64,000 bases of DNA from Takakia lepidozioides. Its lineage: Eukaryota; Streptophyta; Takakiopsida; Takakiales; Takakiaceae. Of this stretch, positions 45,984-56,500 are shown piece by piece (the stretch's first letter is position 1; each line of letters starts with the position of its first letter). The notes below the pieces were generated by a model. It did not search any database, was not told the origin of the DNA, and saw only the letters and a list, made by a program, of their open reading frames with translations. The DNA is taken from NCBI GenBank assembly GCA_030704615.1, contig CM060732.1, forward strand, positions 46,607,053 through 46,671,052, given 5' to 3'. A program made the translations under genes and the position numbers.

Positions 45984-48900
45984 TTACTGTTTCCGAGTAG
46001 CAACCTTTGTGAGTGAGCACCTTGTTGACGTTGAGAGTTTCGTGGTGGGCTGTGTGTACGAGCCCGAGGTCTGTCTCTGGTTGATGAGATGGTTGATCAC
46101 TACCTGGATAAGTGAGGCCTTCTGGAGGCTGATATCGAGGTAATCTTTCCGGCATAGGAGATCCCCTTTGTTTCTTCTCTTCCATCTGAATTGCATAGTC
46201 TTCTCCATGTCAAAAGAATTTTGTGAAGAAACAGTTGTATCAGAATCCTCATCGCCTCTCAGGTGTTTTAATTTTCGAACTTTTTGTGGAATCATCTGGG
46301 GCATACAATGCTGTCCTACCATGTCTGGAAGTTTGCATTTTACAACTTGGTGTAACCGTTGAACAGCAAAATTGGTGTAGACACTGAGCTCCTTGTCTGT
46401 CCAGATGAGTGGGGTACCAATTACTGGTGCCGCGTGCAAGTATTTCCATGCGATATGTCCCTTATAGAAAATGTCATCAAGTCCGAATTTCTGTGTTGAC
46501 AAATTGTTGCAGGCTGCTTGAAACCATGAACGAATTTGAGAATCCTTCTGTATCATAACTTTTGGGTCATATAGGTACATATGAGGTGGCACCGAAGGTA
46601 ATACCCAATGATCTCCACTGGAGTAACTTTGAAAGCGTGCTTGCATCTTTTGTTGCTCTATGTGGTAACGTATCAGAAAACAACAGCGTAGTATAGCCCG
46701 CACCCCATGACAATACTTGCTATCTCCTTGGTCTTGGTATAAATGAGTCCATGTACAACCTGGAAAGCAACCAATTCCCTCAACATGGTACCTGCTCGTG
46801 CCAGTATTGTGCAAAGTGATGATCTTCAATATGTCGATTGTTTGGAAGAACTTTAGTCCTGGTTGCCACTGGCAGCCAATACGCATGATTTGGTAGTAAT
46901 GTGCGAATGACTGCGGAGGACTAAATTCTTTCCAAGCCAAATCCAACATGATGGGAATTTGGTTGAAGGGCATAATCATAGCCCTACTGTACTCCCTGGC
47001 AGCTGGAGTTTTAGGTGGGTTAAAAGCTGCATTGCCCCATACCTCCGGCTGTGGTGGCTGTGGTGTGGTTGTAGTAACCACAGGTTCAGCTACTGGTACA
47101 CTGACCTGTTGTGGTGGTGGTGGTACTGGTTCCTGTACCATTGGCATCTCCTGCACCTCCTGTGAAGACTGAAAAGCCAGAGTTCTGGCTTGCAAATAAG
47201 AAGCCATTAGCTGTTCCTGAGGGATATAGACTCTTTGGTCGATGTTTGAAGTGAGGTCTTCCACTTGAGTCTGGAGTCCGTCTACATCCTCTTGTAACTC
47301 TGCTATCCTACTATAGACATTGTCTATAGTAGTTGTGGCAATGTTCTGCACCTGCAGTCTGAGCTCATTCATCTCGCTTTGGGTGAGCTTCCGTGGGCTT
47401 TTGCCCTCTACTGGCCCTTGTGCTAACCAGACCTGCATAAGGCTGTTATCCACCAAGCTGCTTGTGGTTCCCCTGAGAGTTTGCTCCTCTCTTAGCTTAT
47501 ACAATTCCAACTGCTGTTGTAAAGCCTTCATGCGCTTCGCCTGTGGCTCAACCAATTGCGCATAGGCAGCAAGTAGATTATTGGCTTCTTTCGAAGCCTT
47601 GTTACTGACCGCGATTTCATTTCTATTGGCCACGATGGTTTGTTGCAACTCCACGATGTATTTCTCATTCTCAGCTTCCATCTGCCTGTATTGCTTGAAA
47701 GTATCTTCATTGCGACAGATTGTATTCTTCATATCGACAATGAGCTTCATGTGCTCCACATTCTCTTCTTCTGCCTTCGTACATTTTTCCGCTTGACTGT
47801 TTATTTCTTTTGTTGATTGGTCAAGCATAGTTGTAAATGTAGCGCATTGTATCTCCATCCTGTTATGCACTGTCTGCAACTCCGTATGTAGTGCATTCAG
47901 TTCTTGCAACTTGCTTTCATGCTGCACCTGCATTTGGTATAGCTGTTGCTTATGTGCTTCGTGCAACTGGTCTTGCGCGAGGCCTGCCTCAATCAATTGT
48001 TGCTTGGCCAATTGCAAAGCCATTTCTGTATTGGCCAAGTCCTGCTTCATCTTGAGAGTGACCTCTTCATCGACCTTGTTTGAACACTCAGTGGCAAGTC
48101 GAGCCTCAAACTCCTTCCTGAGTTCTTCTTTCAAGGCTGTCAATTGGGTAATTGGAACATGGGTTTTGACATAAGTCCCCAACAAATTAAGTGTCCTGCC
48201 TATGGAATTCATCAGCATTGCCTGTTGAGGGTCATCATGGTGAGGTTGCTGCTGTTCCTCCCGATCTTCAACAGTATGATGTCTCACTAACCATTCAGAC
48301 CATTGTCCCACCGGATTTTCTTCCTGAACTACTTCATTTATGACCGGTGCTACAGTGTCATGGCCTTCCGCCTGTGGTACCTCCGACACAGGTGTGTGCA
48401 TTATATGTACCTCAGGATTTTTCTTGGGCAACTGTTGCACCTCTGGGATTTCTGTCTGCTTGACCAGACCAGAATATTCATAGAGAAGGTCCCCTTTCTC
48501 TATTTCCGCCACTATCTGTTCTGTAGTTGGAATATCTATCCCTTCACTTTCCAAATCAATTATTTCGGGTTGAGCTGCATGGATAACTTGTGACCTTGTG
48601 ACAAGTCGTTCAAGTGGCTGTGTTGGTTGTGATGCAGAAGTAACTTCTTCCTCCCTCTCTGAAGGTCCTGCTTCCAGTAATAACATTCTTTTGTGCTGCT
48701 GTGCCCCTCCCTGGTCATGAGCTTGGGAAACATTATCATGCGGAATCCGTGAAGCCAGTGGATCCGCCACTACAGTCTTTCCCCTTCTCTGCCTCTTAGT
48801 CTCGGGTTGTGCTGCTAGTCCACCCTCACTGTGTGAAGAGCCTTGCTCTTCCATTGCAGTTGTTTCTGGCTCAAACACTCCCATTTCCTTCCTTTCTTGT

Positions 48901-50282
48901 GCATTAAGTATGCCAGAACTAAGGATTATTTGAGCAATGATTGGGCCAGACACTATGATAGGAGATTTTGCGGTAGTACCTTGTAATCTTTTCATCTCCT
49001 CTACCAGTGCGTTGTACATTATGTCCGCCCATGGTACCTCTTGTCCCTTCAAGCCTTTGAGGATTTCCTCTGTGAAGGATCTGCTCAAATATTGTTGGTT
49101 CTGTTTCAGGGCAATCAGAACGTTCAATACTTGGCCTATGTCTTTTAACCCTGGGTACACAGCTTTGGTACAAGCATAACCCTGAGTTTTAAAGAAACTC
49201 CCTTCTTGGAATAAATCCCCTATTTGCAGTCTTTCTCTGTGTTCCTCCACATACACATGACCTTCTGGCAATCGAAACAATTGCTGGAGGTATAGGGGAG
49301 TAATCATTAATTCAACTCCCTTCACCGTTGTTGTTCCTGTCTTTGGCTCAAAGTTCTGCAAAAATTGTAACATGTACTGTCTATGGTGTAGTGTCCAATC
49401 CATGCTTTGCAATCCTTCCAATCTCAGCTCCTTCAGTATCTTTATCGCCTGTGGGGTAGCCATCGTTTGTTTCTGCAGAATTGTGGTGCTCTTCACCCTG
49501 ATTTCCTCCATTCCTCTCACTCTCTTCATCTTAGACTCACAGAACTGCTTTGGCTGTAACAACTGCAGGAATGCCTGTAGTGCACAAAGCAGAAACGTAT
49601 GGTTGCCGCAGAAAGCTATGGGTAATCTCTTGTAAGCCTGCGGGGCTTGCAAGCATTGTTCAAGAGAAAAGCTCTGCTCTTTCGTTTCGTGTCTCTGCCA
49701 TTGCGTAAGTAATATTGCGAGCGTATAGTCTGTTAGTTCCTCCATAGTTTCCAAGTTATAGCATTTATGGCCTGTCCTGTCGAGACGCCCGTTACTCAGA
49801 ACGACGCCGCCTCTTGCGCTTAATTTCCCTCCATTTTCTTGATCATTTCTCTGGTTTTCTATTGGCTGTATCCGCTGTGACTGGATTTTAACTTTTATCT
49901 TCTTTAGTGGACTTTCCCTGTTGGATAGTCCACTAGGATCACACATGCGACATGAATTCAGTTTTTCTGTACTTGCCGTTCGTTCTGTTTCCCTTTTTCC
50001 GTATTCATTAATGGGCCCGCCTTTCATCCCTTTTGACGGCCGTTCTTGTCCTCTTTCTTTTTGACACCTGTCCTTGCACTTCATTCTCTGCTGTGTGTCG
50101 CACCCTGACCTCCACGTGTCTATTTTTAAATTAATTTCCGTTTCTTCTTCCTTCAGCCATTTTCCTGAAGTTTTTATGTGTCCACTTGTCACTGATTCTA
50201 TGGATCGTGTAACTTTAGTAGGCTGTGTTGAGCTGTGACAGGCTGTGTCATACTGTGTTACGCTGTGATAGGCTGTGTGCAC
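45984..50282 (-). CDS. Very large extra ORF of element 2, coiled coil, unknown function
   Basis: An uninterrupted frame of 1432 codons lies between integrase and the 3' LTR. The first 180 codons run out of a minisatellite and are low complexity; the ATG at 49745 (MEELTDYTLAILL) is my preferred start, giving 1253 aa. Residues about 285-480 (from 50282) look globular: MDWTLHHRQYMLQFLQNF, PLYLQQLFRLPEGHVYV. An acidic Gln/Pro-rich linker follows, then a long coiled coil at about 735-925 and a shorter one at about 980-1015, a Pro/Gln/Thr segment, and a globular, Trp/Tyr/His-rich C-terminus. No transmembrane helix or signal peptide is seen, so it is unlike a fusion-type env. I recognise no family. 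Its sense orientation and intact length suggest it is used. Confidence 0.8.
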   Translation of the reverse strand: MHTAYHSVTQYDTACHSSTQPTKVTRSIESVTSGHIKTSGKWLKEEETEINLKIDTWRSGCDTQQRMKCKDRCQKERGQERPSKGMKGGPINEYGKRETERTASTEKLNSCRMCDPSGLSNRESPLKKIKVKIQSQRIQPIENQRNDQENGGKLSARGGVVLSNGRLDRTGHKCYNLETMEELTDYTLAILLTQWQRHETKEQSFSLEQCLQAPQAYKRLPIAFCGNHTFLLCALQAFLQLLQPKQFCESKMKRVRGMEEIRVKSTTILQKQTMATPQAIKILKELRLEGLQSMDWTLHHRQYMLQFLQNFEPKTGTTTVKGVELMITPLYLQQLFRLPEGHVYVEEHRERLQIGDLFQEGSFFKTQGYACTKAVYPGLKDIGQVLNVLIALKQNQQYLSRSFTEEILKGLKGQEVPWADIMYNALVEEMKRLQGTTAKSPIIVSGPIIAQIILSSGILNAQERKEMGVFEPETTAMEEQGSSHSEGGLAAQPETKRQRRGKTVVADPLASRIPHDNVSQAHDQGGAQQHKRMLLLEAGPSEREEEVTSASQPTQPLERLVTRSQVIHAAQPEIIDLESEGIDIPTTEQIVAEIEKGDLLYEYSGLVKQTEIPEVQQLPKKNPEVHIMHTPVSEVPQAEGHDTVAPVINEVVQEENPVGQWSEWLVRHHTVEDREEQQQPHHDDPQQAMLMNSIGRTLNLLGTYVKTHVPITQLTALKEELRKEFEARLATECSNKVDEEVTLKMKQDLANTEMALQLAKQQLIEAGLAQDQLHEAHKQQLYQMQVQHESKLQELNALHTELQTVHNRMEIQCATFTTMLDQSTKEINSQAEKCTKAEEENVEHMKLIVDMKNTICRNEDTFKQYRQMEAENEKYIVELQQTIVANRNEIAVSNKASKEANNLLAAYAQLVEPQAKRMKALQQQLELYKLREEQTLRGTTSSLVDNSLMQVWLAQGPVEGKSPRKLTQSEMNELRLQVQNIATTTIDNVYSRIAELQEDVDGLQTQVEDLTSNIDQRVYIPQEQLMASYLQARTLAFQSSQEVQEMPMVQEPVPPPPQQVSVPVAEPVVTTTTPQPPQPEVWGNAAFNPPKTPAAREYSRAMIMPFNQIPIMLDLAWKEFSPPQSFAHYYQIMRIGCQWQPGLKFFQTIDILKIITLHNTGTSRYHVEGIGCFPGCTWTHLYQDQGDSKYCHGVRAILRCCFLIRYHIEQQKMQARFQSYSSGDHWVLPSVPPHMYLYDPKVMIQKDSQIRSWFQAACNNLSTQKFGLDDIFYKGHIAWKYLHAAPVIGTPLIWTDKELSVYTNFAVQRLHQVVKCKLPDMVGQHCMPQMIPQKVRKLKHLRGDEDSDTTVSSQNSFDMEKTMQFRWKRRNKGDLLCRKDYLDISLQKASLIQVVINHLINQRQTSGSYTQPTTKLSTSTRCSLTKVATRKQ

Positions 50283-50525
50283 TGTGGTAAGCTGTGATAG
50301 GCTGTGACACGCTGCGGTAGGTTGTGATAGGCTGTGTCACGTCGTGACGGGCTGTGATAGGCTGTGTTGCGCCTTGCTGGGCTGTGATAGGCTGTGTCAC
50401 GCCGTGCTGGGCTGTGATAGGCTGTGTTGCGCCTTGCTGGGCTGTGATAGGCTGTGTCACGCCGTGATGGGCTGTGATAGGCTGTGTCACGCCGTGATGG
50501 GCTGTGATAGGCTGTGTCACGTTTG
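50220..50525. repeat. 30-bp minisatellite between integrase and extra ORF
   Basis: Units of the type GGGCTGTGATAGGCTGTGTC plus ten further bases (ACGCCGTGAT or TGCGCCTTGC) repeat about ten times. On the minus strand they encode a ten-residue repeat like RRDTAYHSPS at the C-terminus of the integrase frame. The GGCTGTG core is the same as in the LTR minisatellite. Confidence 0.9.
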
Positions 50526-50830
50526 TTTTGCCCACCCCGGTCATATATACTGGGCCTAGCGACAAGTGTTCCATACTCCGTTCGTAACACTGGTGCAGCC
50601 CGTGACTGCTCTTGCGGTTCAACATGCAAATCATGCTGCAGGGGTTTGTCATGGATACCACTGTACCCCTTCAACTTATTTGCATTGACTCTTCCCAGCA
50701 TTTCTTTGTTAATGGTTTGTAACATGGCTGTGTTGTTATCATACATCTTTTGTATGACATAAGGTCCTTTCCATGGTGATTTAAGCTTAGAAGCTTGAAT
50801 CTTTCCTTTCTTCTGCAACCATAGAACCAA
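50258..50830 (-). CDS. Integrase C-terminal module of element 2 with repeat tail
   Basis: The frame opens with the basic GPY/F-like module: MVLWLQKKGKIQASKLKSPW, then KGPYVIQKMYDNNT and GRVNANKLKGYSGIHDKPLQ. After about residue 115 it enters the minisatellite and encodes about eight copies of a decapeptide (RRDTAYHSPS and variants). It overlaps the integrase core frame only by proximity; an indel between 50831 and 50860 separates them. The tail may be read as protein or be a by-product of the repeat. Confidence 0.75.
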   Translation of the reverse strand: MVLWLQKKGKIQASKLKSPWKGPYVIQKMYDNNTAMLQTINKEMLGRVNANKLKGYSGIHDKPLQHDLHVEPQEQSRAAPVLRTEYGTLVARPSIYDRGGQNKRDTAYHSPSRRDTAYHSPSRRDTAYHSPARRNTAYHSPARRDTAYHSPARRNTAYHSPSRRDTAYHNLPQRVTAYHSLPQCTQPITA

Positions 50831-50850
50831 ATCCCCCGTCTTAAAAGTCT

Positions 50851-51906
50851 TTAATTGCCTTCATCAAACTGTTCCTTTCGCTTCATCTGAATTCTGGTCA
50901 TATTATCAGCTGCATCAGCACGTACTTCTTCCACATGGTATAATTCATGTTTCCTGACCTTGATGGAGTCTTGCAATTCCATTCTTTTTCCCCACTCCGT
51001 TCTCATGGTAGGTAACAGGAATTCCACTGGAAGTAAGGCTTCCATACCATAAACTAATTGGAATGGTGTATACTTTGTGGTGACTTTATACGAAGTCCTG
51101 TATGACCATAAAGCTGTCAGCAGCTTTGTATCCCAATCCGTTCTGTTTGCATTGACTATCTTAGCCAAGATAGTACATAGTATTTTGTTGGTAGCCTCTG
51201 CCTGTCCATTACCCTGTGGGTAATATGTTGTACTCTTTCTATGCACAATCATAAACTCTTTAGTCAATAACTCAATGGTCTCATTCATGAAGTGACTTCC
51301 TTGATCACTGATAAATTCTAAGGGACATCCAAATCGTGTAAGTATGTTCTCGTACAGGAACCTTGCTGTGGACTTGGCTGTGTTGTCCCTCAAAGCTTTA
51401 GCTTCCACCCACTTTGTAGTATAATCAGTGGCTGTAATTATGTACCTGTTTTGTGTATTCTTGGATGGTGGATTAATTGGTCCAACAAAGTCTAGTCCCC
51501 ATTTCTGAAATGGTTCCGTAGGCATTGTAGGATGCAAGGCCATTCTTCCAGATCTCTGCAAAGGTCCTAGCCTCTGACATTCATCACACTTCTGACAATA
51601 CTCATGTACATCTTTGAACAAAGTAGGCCACCAGTATCCTGCGAGTAGTATCTTTCTACTGGTAGTCTCTTCTCCAAAATGACCTCCAGCCACTCCTTTA
51701 TGAACTTCCTCCAAGACTTTATTTACTTCATGGTGGTACAAGCATCGTTTTAGTACTCCATCAGGTCCTAACTTATACATTCTGCTTCCTACCATAGTAT
51801 AAGGTAAAGCTCTGATAGCAATTCTCTTCCTCTGCTCCTTACCATAACTAGGTGGGCACTGACCATGACAAGGTAGTATCTGATTGGCCACTGCCAATCT
51901 AACCAT
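50851..51906 (-). CDS. Integrase of element 2
   Basis: The frame of 351 codons contains an HHCC zinc module (VHKGVAGGHF, H69 and H76; CQKCDEC, C107 and C110) and a full catalytic core: D139 in WGLDFVGPI, D201 in FISDQGSHF and E237 in GNGQAEATNK, a D-61-D-35-E spacing. The core ends in VRADAADNMTRIQ. The enzyme inserts the cDNA into host DNA. The true N-terminus is fused to RNase H through WLDWQWPIRYYL; a single shift near 51870 splits the frames, so the first dozen codons listed here are out of register. Confidence 0.92.
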   Translation of the reverse strand: MVRLAVANQILPCHGQCPPSYGKEQRKRIAIRALPYTMVGSRMYKLGPDGVLKRCLYHHEVNKVLEEVHKGVAGGHFGEETTSRKILLAGYWWPTLFKDVHEYCQKCDECQRLGPLQRSGRMALHPTMPTEPFQKWGLDFVGPINPPSKNTQNRYIITATDYTTKWVEAKALRDNTAKSTARFLYENILTRFGCPLEFISDQGSHFMNETIELLTKEFMIVHRKSTTYYPQGNGQAEATNKILCTILAKIVNANRTDWDTKLLTALWSYRTSYKVTTKYTPFQLVYGMEALLPVEFLLPTMRTEWGKRMELQDSIKVRKHELYHVEEVRADAADNMTRIQMKRKEQFDEGN

Positions 51907-53495
51907 TCATCTGCACTTCCTTGCACCTCCATTACAAATAAACTCGCATCAGGTAACTGATCGTCCACTCCTGTGGCGGCCTCTCCTGTTGTTAGTCGTG
52001 ACAAATGATCTGCCACAAGATGCAAACGGCCAGGCTTGTAAATAACCTCGAACTCAAACTCATGCAAGATTATTAACCACCTCGCTATCCTTCCACTTAT
52101 CAAAGGTTTGTTCACCAGATATATCAGAGCCTGGTGATCCACATAAAACATAAACTTTCTTCCCAATAGGTAATGCCTGAATTTCTTCACTGCATAGATC
52201 ATTGCCAATGCTTCTCTTTCCGTTGTGCTATAGTTCCTCTCAGCACTGTTCATCAACCGGCTAGCATAGTACACAGGTGAATCTATATTCCCTGTAACAT
52301 TCTGGGCTAACACCGCTCCCAACGCTTCTCCTGATGCATCGCAGTGAACATGAAATACTACATGCCAGTGAGGGTTAATCAGCACAGGTGTAGTTGTTAC
52401 TGACAGTGTAAGTTCCTCAAACGCCTGTTGACATTCAGCTGTCCATGCAAACACTGCATCTTTCTTCAGAAGCTTGCTCAATGGTGCTGCTATTTGTGCA
52501 TACCTTTTGACAAATCTTCTGTAATAACTGGTTTGCCCAAGGAATCTCCTTAAACTCTTAACATTCACTGGTGGTGGAGAGACTTTAATGGACTCTGTCT
52601 TCCTGGGATCCACAAGGAGTCCCTTCTTACACACAATGTGTCCCAGAAGCACCCCTGAGTTCACACAGAAAGTACACTTCTCTGGGTTCAAGCCCAGACC
52701 TCTCATCCTGCATCTGGCCAGGCATAACTCCAATTTATGCAAGTGCTCATTCTTAGAGCTGTACACACTGAAATCATCCAAAAACACCTGCATGAAATCA
52801 TCCAGATACTCTTGAAAAGATTCACTTATCACTCTCTGAAAGGTCGCTGGTGCATTACAAAGTCCAAAGGGCATGACTTTGTATGCATAAGCCCCCCAGT
52901 CTGTGATGAAAGCTGTTTTCCCTTGGTCTTCTTCTGCCACTTGCACTTGATTATAACCACTGAAGCCATCCATGAATGAGTACATCTCATGGCCTGCCAC
53001 AGTGTCTAATACTGCTTCTGTGAATGGCAAAGGGAAAGGATCTTTCTTCGTACAAGCATTCAGCTTCTTATAGTTCACACATACTCTTAGTTTGCCATTC
53101 TTCTTGGGAACTATAACAATGGGTGACAACCAAGTTGTATACTCTATTGGGTATATAAACTTAGCCTCAGCCAACTTCTTTATCTCTTCTCCAACCTTCT
53201 GTGCGTAGTTGGGATTCATTCTATACCTCGCCTGCTTGATTGGTACTGACCCTGGTTCCAGTTCAATTTTATGCTGACAGACTTCAGGTGGTATCCCTTT
53301 TAGATCCTCATAGCTCCAAGCAAATACATCTCTGTATTTGATGAACAAGCTTTTAGCTTCTTCGAAGAATTCCGGCTCCAAATCAGCTCCTACTTTCACC
53401 ATTCTCGGTTCCTCCTGAGTTCCCACATTTACTTCTCTCACCTGCTCATCAGCTGTGATTGTCCAACCAGTCACCACTTCATCCTTTAAGCTCAC
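51789..53495 (-). CDS. Reverse transcriptase and RNase H of element 2
   Basis: The frame of 568 codons covers the RT fingers (LSPIVIVPKKNGKLRVCV at about 123-140), motif A (D176 in FMDGFSGY), MPFGLCNAPATFQR and the catalytic motif VFLDDF (D240, D241), which has Phe-Leu where Tyr-x is usual. RNase H follows with D386 (HCDASG), E428 (STTEREALAM) and D453 (YVDHQA). The frame runs 118 bases past the integrase start in another frame, so the last 30 residues are out of register. The copy keeps all catalytic acids. A shift also separates it from the protease frame just upstream. Confidence 0.93.
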   Translation of the reverse strand: MSLKDEVVTGWTITADEQVREVNVGTQEEPRMVKVGADLEPEFFEEAKSLFIKYRDVFAWSYEDLKGIPPEVCQHKIELEPGSVPIKQARYRMNPNYAQKVGEEIKKLAEAKFIYPIEYTTWLSPIVIVPKKNGKLRVCVNYKKLNACTKKDPFPLPFTEAVLDTVAGHEMYSFMDGFSGYNQVQVAEEDQGKTAFITDWGAYAYKVMPFGLCNAPATFQRVISESFQEYLDDFMQVFLDDFSVYSSKNEHLHKLELCLARCRMRGLGLNPEKCTFCVNSGVLLGHIVCKKGLLVDPRKTESIKVSPPPVNVKSLRRFLGQTSYYRRFVKRYAQIAAPLSKLLKKDAVFAWTAECQQAFEELTLSVTTTPVLINPHWHVVFHVHCDASGEALGAVLAQNVTGNIDSPVYYASRLMNSAERNYSTTEREALAMIYAVKKFRHYLLGRKFMFYVDHQALIYLVNKPLISGRIARWLIILHEFEFEVIYKPGRLHLVADHLSRLTTGEAATGVDDQLPDASLFVMEVQGSADEWLDWQWPIRYYLVMVSAHLVMVRSRGRELLSELYLILW

Positions 53496-53518
53496 AGTGG
53501 CTGGTTCTTCTAGGATTT

Positions 53519-56500
53519 CTATTTCTCCTCCTTTTCTTCATAGAAATGTGGTGGGTAACAGTTGGTTTCCTCTTCAATTGGTGTTGCTGTCACTACACCA
53601 CAGCAGATACCTCTCAAACAACTTAGGCTTTCCAGCCGCATCTCTGCAACCTGCTCCCATTCTGGGTGTGCAGCAAATAGGGTAGCTTCCTGCTCCTCAT
53701 CCAGTCCTCCCTTCCAGTCATACTCTCTGACTCCTCGAGGTCTTCTTGTAGCAGGTAATCTACTAGATTTCTTTGTGGTAATTTGTATCTCGTGCATCCC
53801 ATTATGCACAGTTAGTAACTGAGAATTCCAGTCATGGAATACCCTGGCCTGTTTCAGCCACGGACGTCCCAATAATAAGGAGTAAGCCTCCATGACTTCA
53901 TCCATTTTTAATACAGTTACTGTGATCATAAAGATCATTTTCTGTATCTGTATCTTAACTCCTCTTATTAATCCCAATGGCTGTACACTTCTTTGATCTG
54001 CCATTGTTACTGTAAATGGGGCTGGTTTCATGTTACTTAGACCAAGCTTCTTCCTTAATTGGTCTGTCATGATATTTACTCCAGAACCACCATCTATCAG
54101 TACATCAGTTAGTTCTGTGCTTCCAATTCTCAATTGGATTACTGGCATAGAATCATCAAAGTCCATGACTGGTTCTCGCCCTTCCGGCTTCACATTATAA
54201 CTGGTCACCTTGCTGTTCAGGTCTGTGTTTCCTGTCTCTTGGGCAATTCGATTGATTGCCTGATACAGCCTGTGCCTACAATAAGGTGCCACAGCTAATA
54301 GCTGTCCAATGGTAATTTCTGCTTTGGTCTGACATATTACTTCAGCCAAAGTCTCTTCATTACTTTGCATGTCTGCATCTTCTTTTTTCCTTTCTTCCTC
54401 ACTCCCCTCTTTTTCTCCATCCGAATCAGAGGAATCTGCCACAGGAATATCCGTACTCTTTTGCATTTCCCTTATAGTATCTGCCACTTCCTTGTGCAGT
54501 TCCTTCTCATCCTTCCAAGTCTCTTCATCTTCAGGCATATCATTGCCACTTCCAGTCTCATCTTCTTCCTCTTCTACTGGAGGTATTAGTTTGGCTTTAC
54601 TTCTTGTTACTATCATTGTACTTACTTCTGGTACAACACATGGCCTAACCATGTGAGCTGCCACCACTGGGCCCTCATTCACAGGAGCTCTCATCTCATT
54701 CTGGTGTCTTATCCAGAATGAACAGGCTGCCTTGCGATGTCCTGGCTGATTACAATAGTAACATAGCTCTTCACCATTGGGTCCTCGCCCTTGGTCTGGT
54801 CTTGGATTATTTCTATAATCCTGATTCCCGGGCTGGTAATTCCCCCTTGGATTACCCTGATAGTTGCCTCTGGAATTTCCTTGGTAATTCCCTCTTGAAT
54901 TACCTCTCCCTTCCATGCCATTGTTATAACCACCAGACCTACCATAGTGGTCCTGATCATTGCTTCTTCTTGGCTGGGGCTGCACCTGATGCACCCTCAC
55001 TTGCCTAGGTTCTCTTGCAGCTGTCCTTCTGTTGTAGTAACAATTCTCAGTAGAATGGTTATCCATTTTACAGATAGTACAGTGTTTCTCCTTCATGTGG
55101 CATTCTGTAGTGGTATGGCCTTCATTCTGGCACTTTGCACACCATACACCCTTCCTCCAATGTGTTGCAGCCTCTGTGGCATACTTCTTCAAGATTTCTT
55201 CCAATCTTTTCTCATAGTTATCCCTCTTCAACTTTTCCTTTCTCTTACTCTTTCTTTTTAGTTCTTGCTCTTCTTCTTCATCTGACTCATCTTCAGAGTC
55301 CTCATCTTCCTTTTTCTCTCTCCTGAGCATTCCCAATTGCTCAATTCTGTTTGCAGTTTCAAATGCCTCCTCCACTGTATTATGGGGTAACATATCCACT
55401 TTCTTCTGCAACTCTGGTCTTAGTCCACTCACAAACCAAGTCTTCTGTAAACCGGGTGCTGGTACTGCAGCCAGCTTTTTCATCATCAATTCCATCTTCT
55501 CCATATACTCTTCAACAGTTTCATGCTTCTTCTGCTTCAGCTGTTGTAAACTTCCATACACTTCATCCTCAGTTTTACTTGTCCTGAACCTATTTCGAAA
55601 TGCTGTATTCAAGCCATTCCAGGTTAGGAAATGATTATCAGGGAATCTTGCATACCATTCACTTGCTTTCTTGATAAGTGAACAAGGAAACAGTCTCATC
55701 TTGGCATCATCGCCATTCTCATTGTTCACTATACACATGTGCTCAAATTGGCTAATGTGTACATCGGGATCCCCTTTTCCTGAATATATTGGAAAGGGTG
55801 GTTTTGCCCGTGTTGGTTGTAACGCCATCTGTGGCCCTACCTTCTGCCCACTGACAGGTGCTGGCACCCTTGCTGGTGCTGGTCCTTCTGGACCTGTTGT
55901 TTTTGTGGTGGATCTTCCACCAAGTGGTGGCCCTTGAGCACTCCCTGCTTCTGGCCCCACGATATTCACAGTATTCCCAGCTTCAGTTGCACTACTTCCC
56001 ACACTCCCTGTCCCCCCAGAGCCAGATCCAGGCAGCCCGCCTGATCCCCCTGAGCCGACACCTTCGTTGGCCTGTGATCCAAGTGCTCCACTTGATCCAG
56101 GTCCAACGGGTTGGGATGTCCTGGTTGTAGTCTCAACCTCAGCTGTTGGGTCTACTTCTTCATATTCTTCCTCTTCCAATTTCTTCTCTCTGTTTTCATC
56201 CTCCAAGTTCTGCCCTTGGGTTTCTTCTTCACTCATGTAACTCAACTGTAATGGTGTTGGAGAGTCTGAACTCTCCGTTGGCTCTGCCACATCCTCATCT
56301 CCTTCTTCATCTTCTGCTTCAGAAACTGGAGTTCCTGCTTTTGGTGTTCCATGCCAACTCTTATCAAAGATTTCTGTCAAGTCTTTTATCCAAGGATGTA
56401 CCTCAGATCTTTCACCTCGTGATTGATCTTCTTCCTGTACCAATTCCCTTAATCTTTCTTGCAAAGAAACAGAAGGAGTGGCATCCAACTCTAGTTCTTC

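Noticed and set aside
50220-50525. A CRISPR-like array
   Set aside because: Units are contiguous with no unique spacers, in a eukaryotic retrotransposon; it is a minisatellite.
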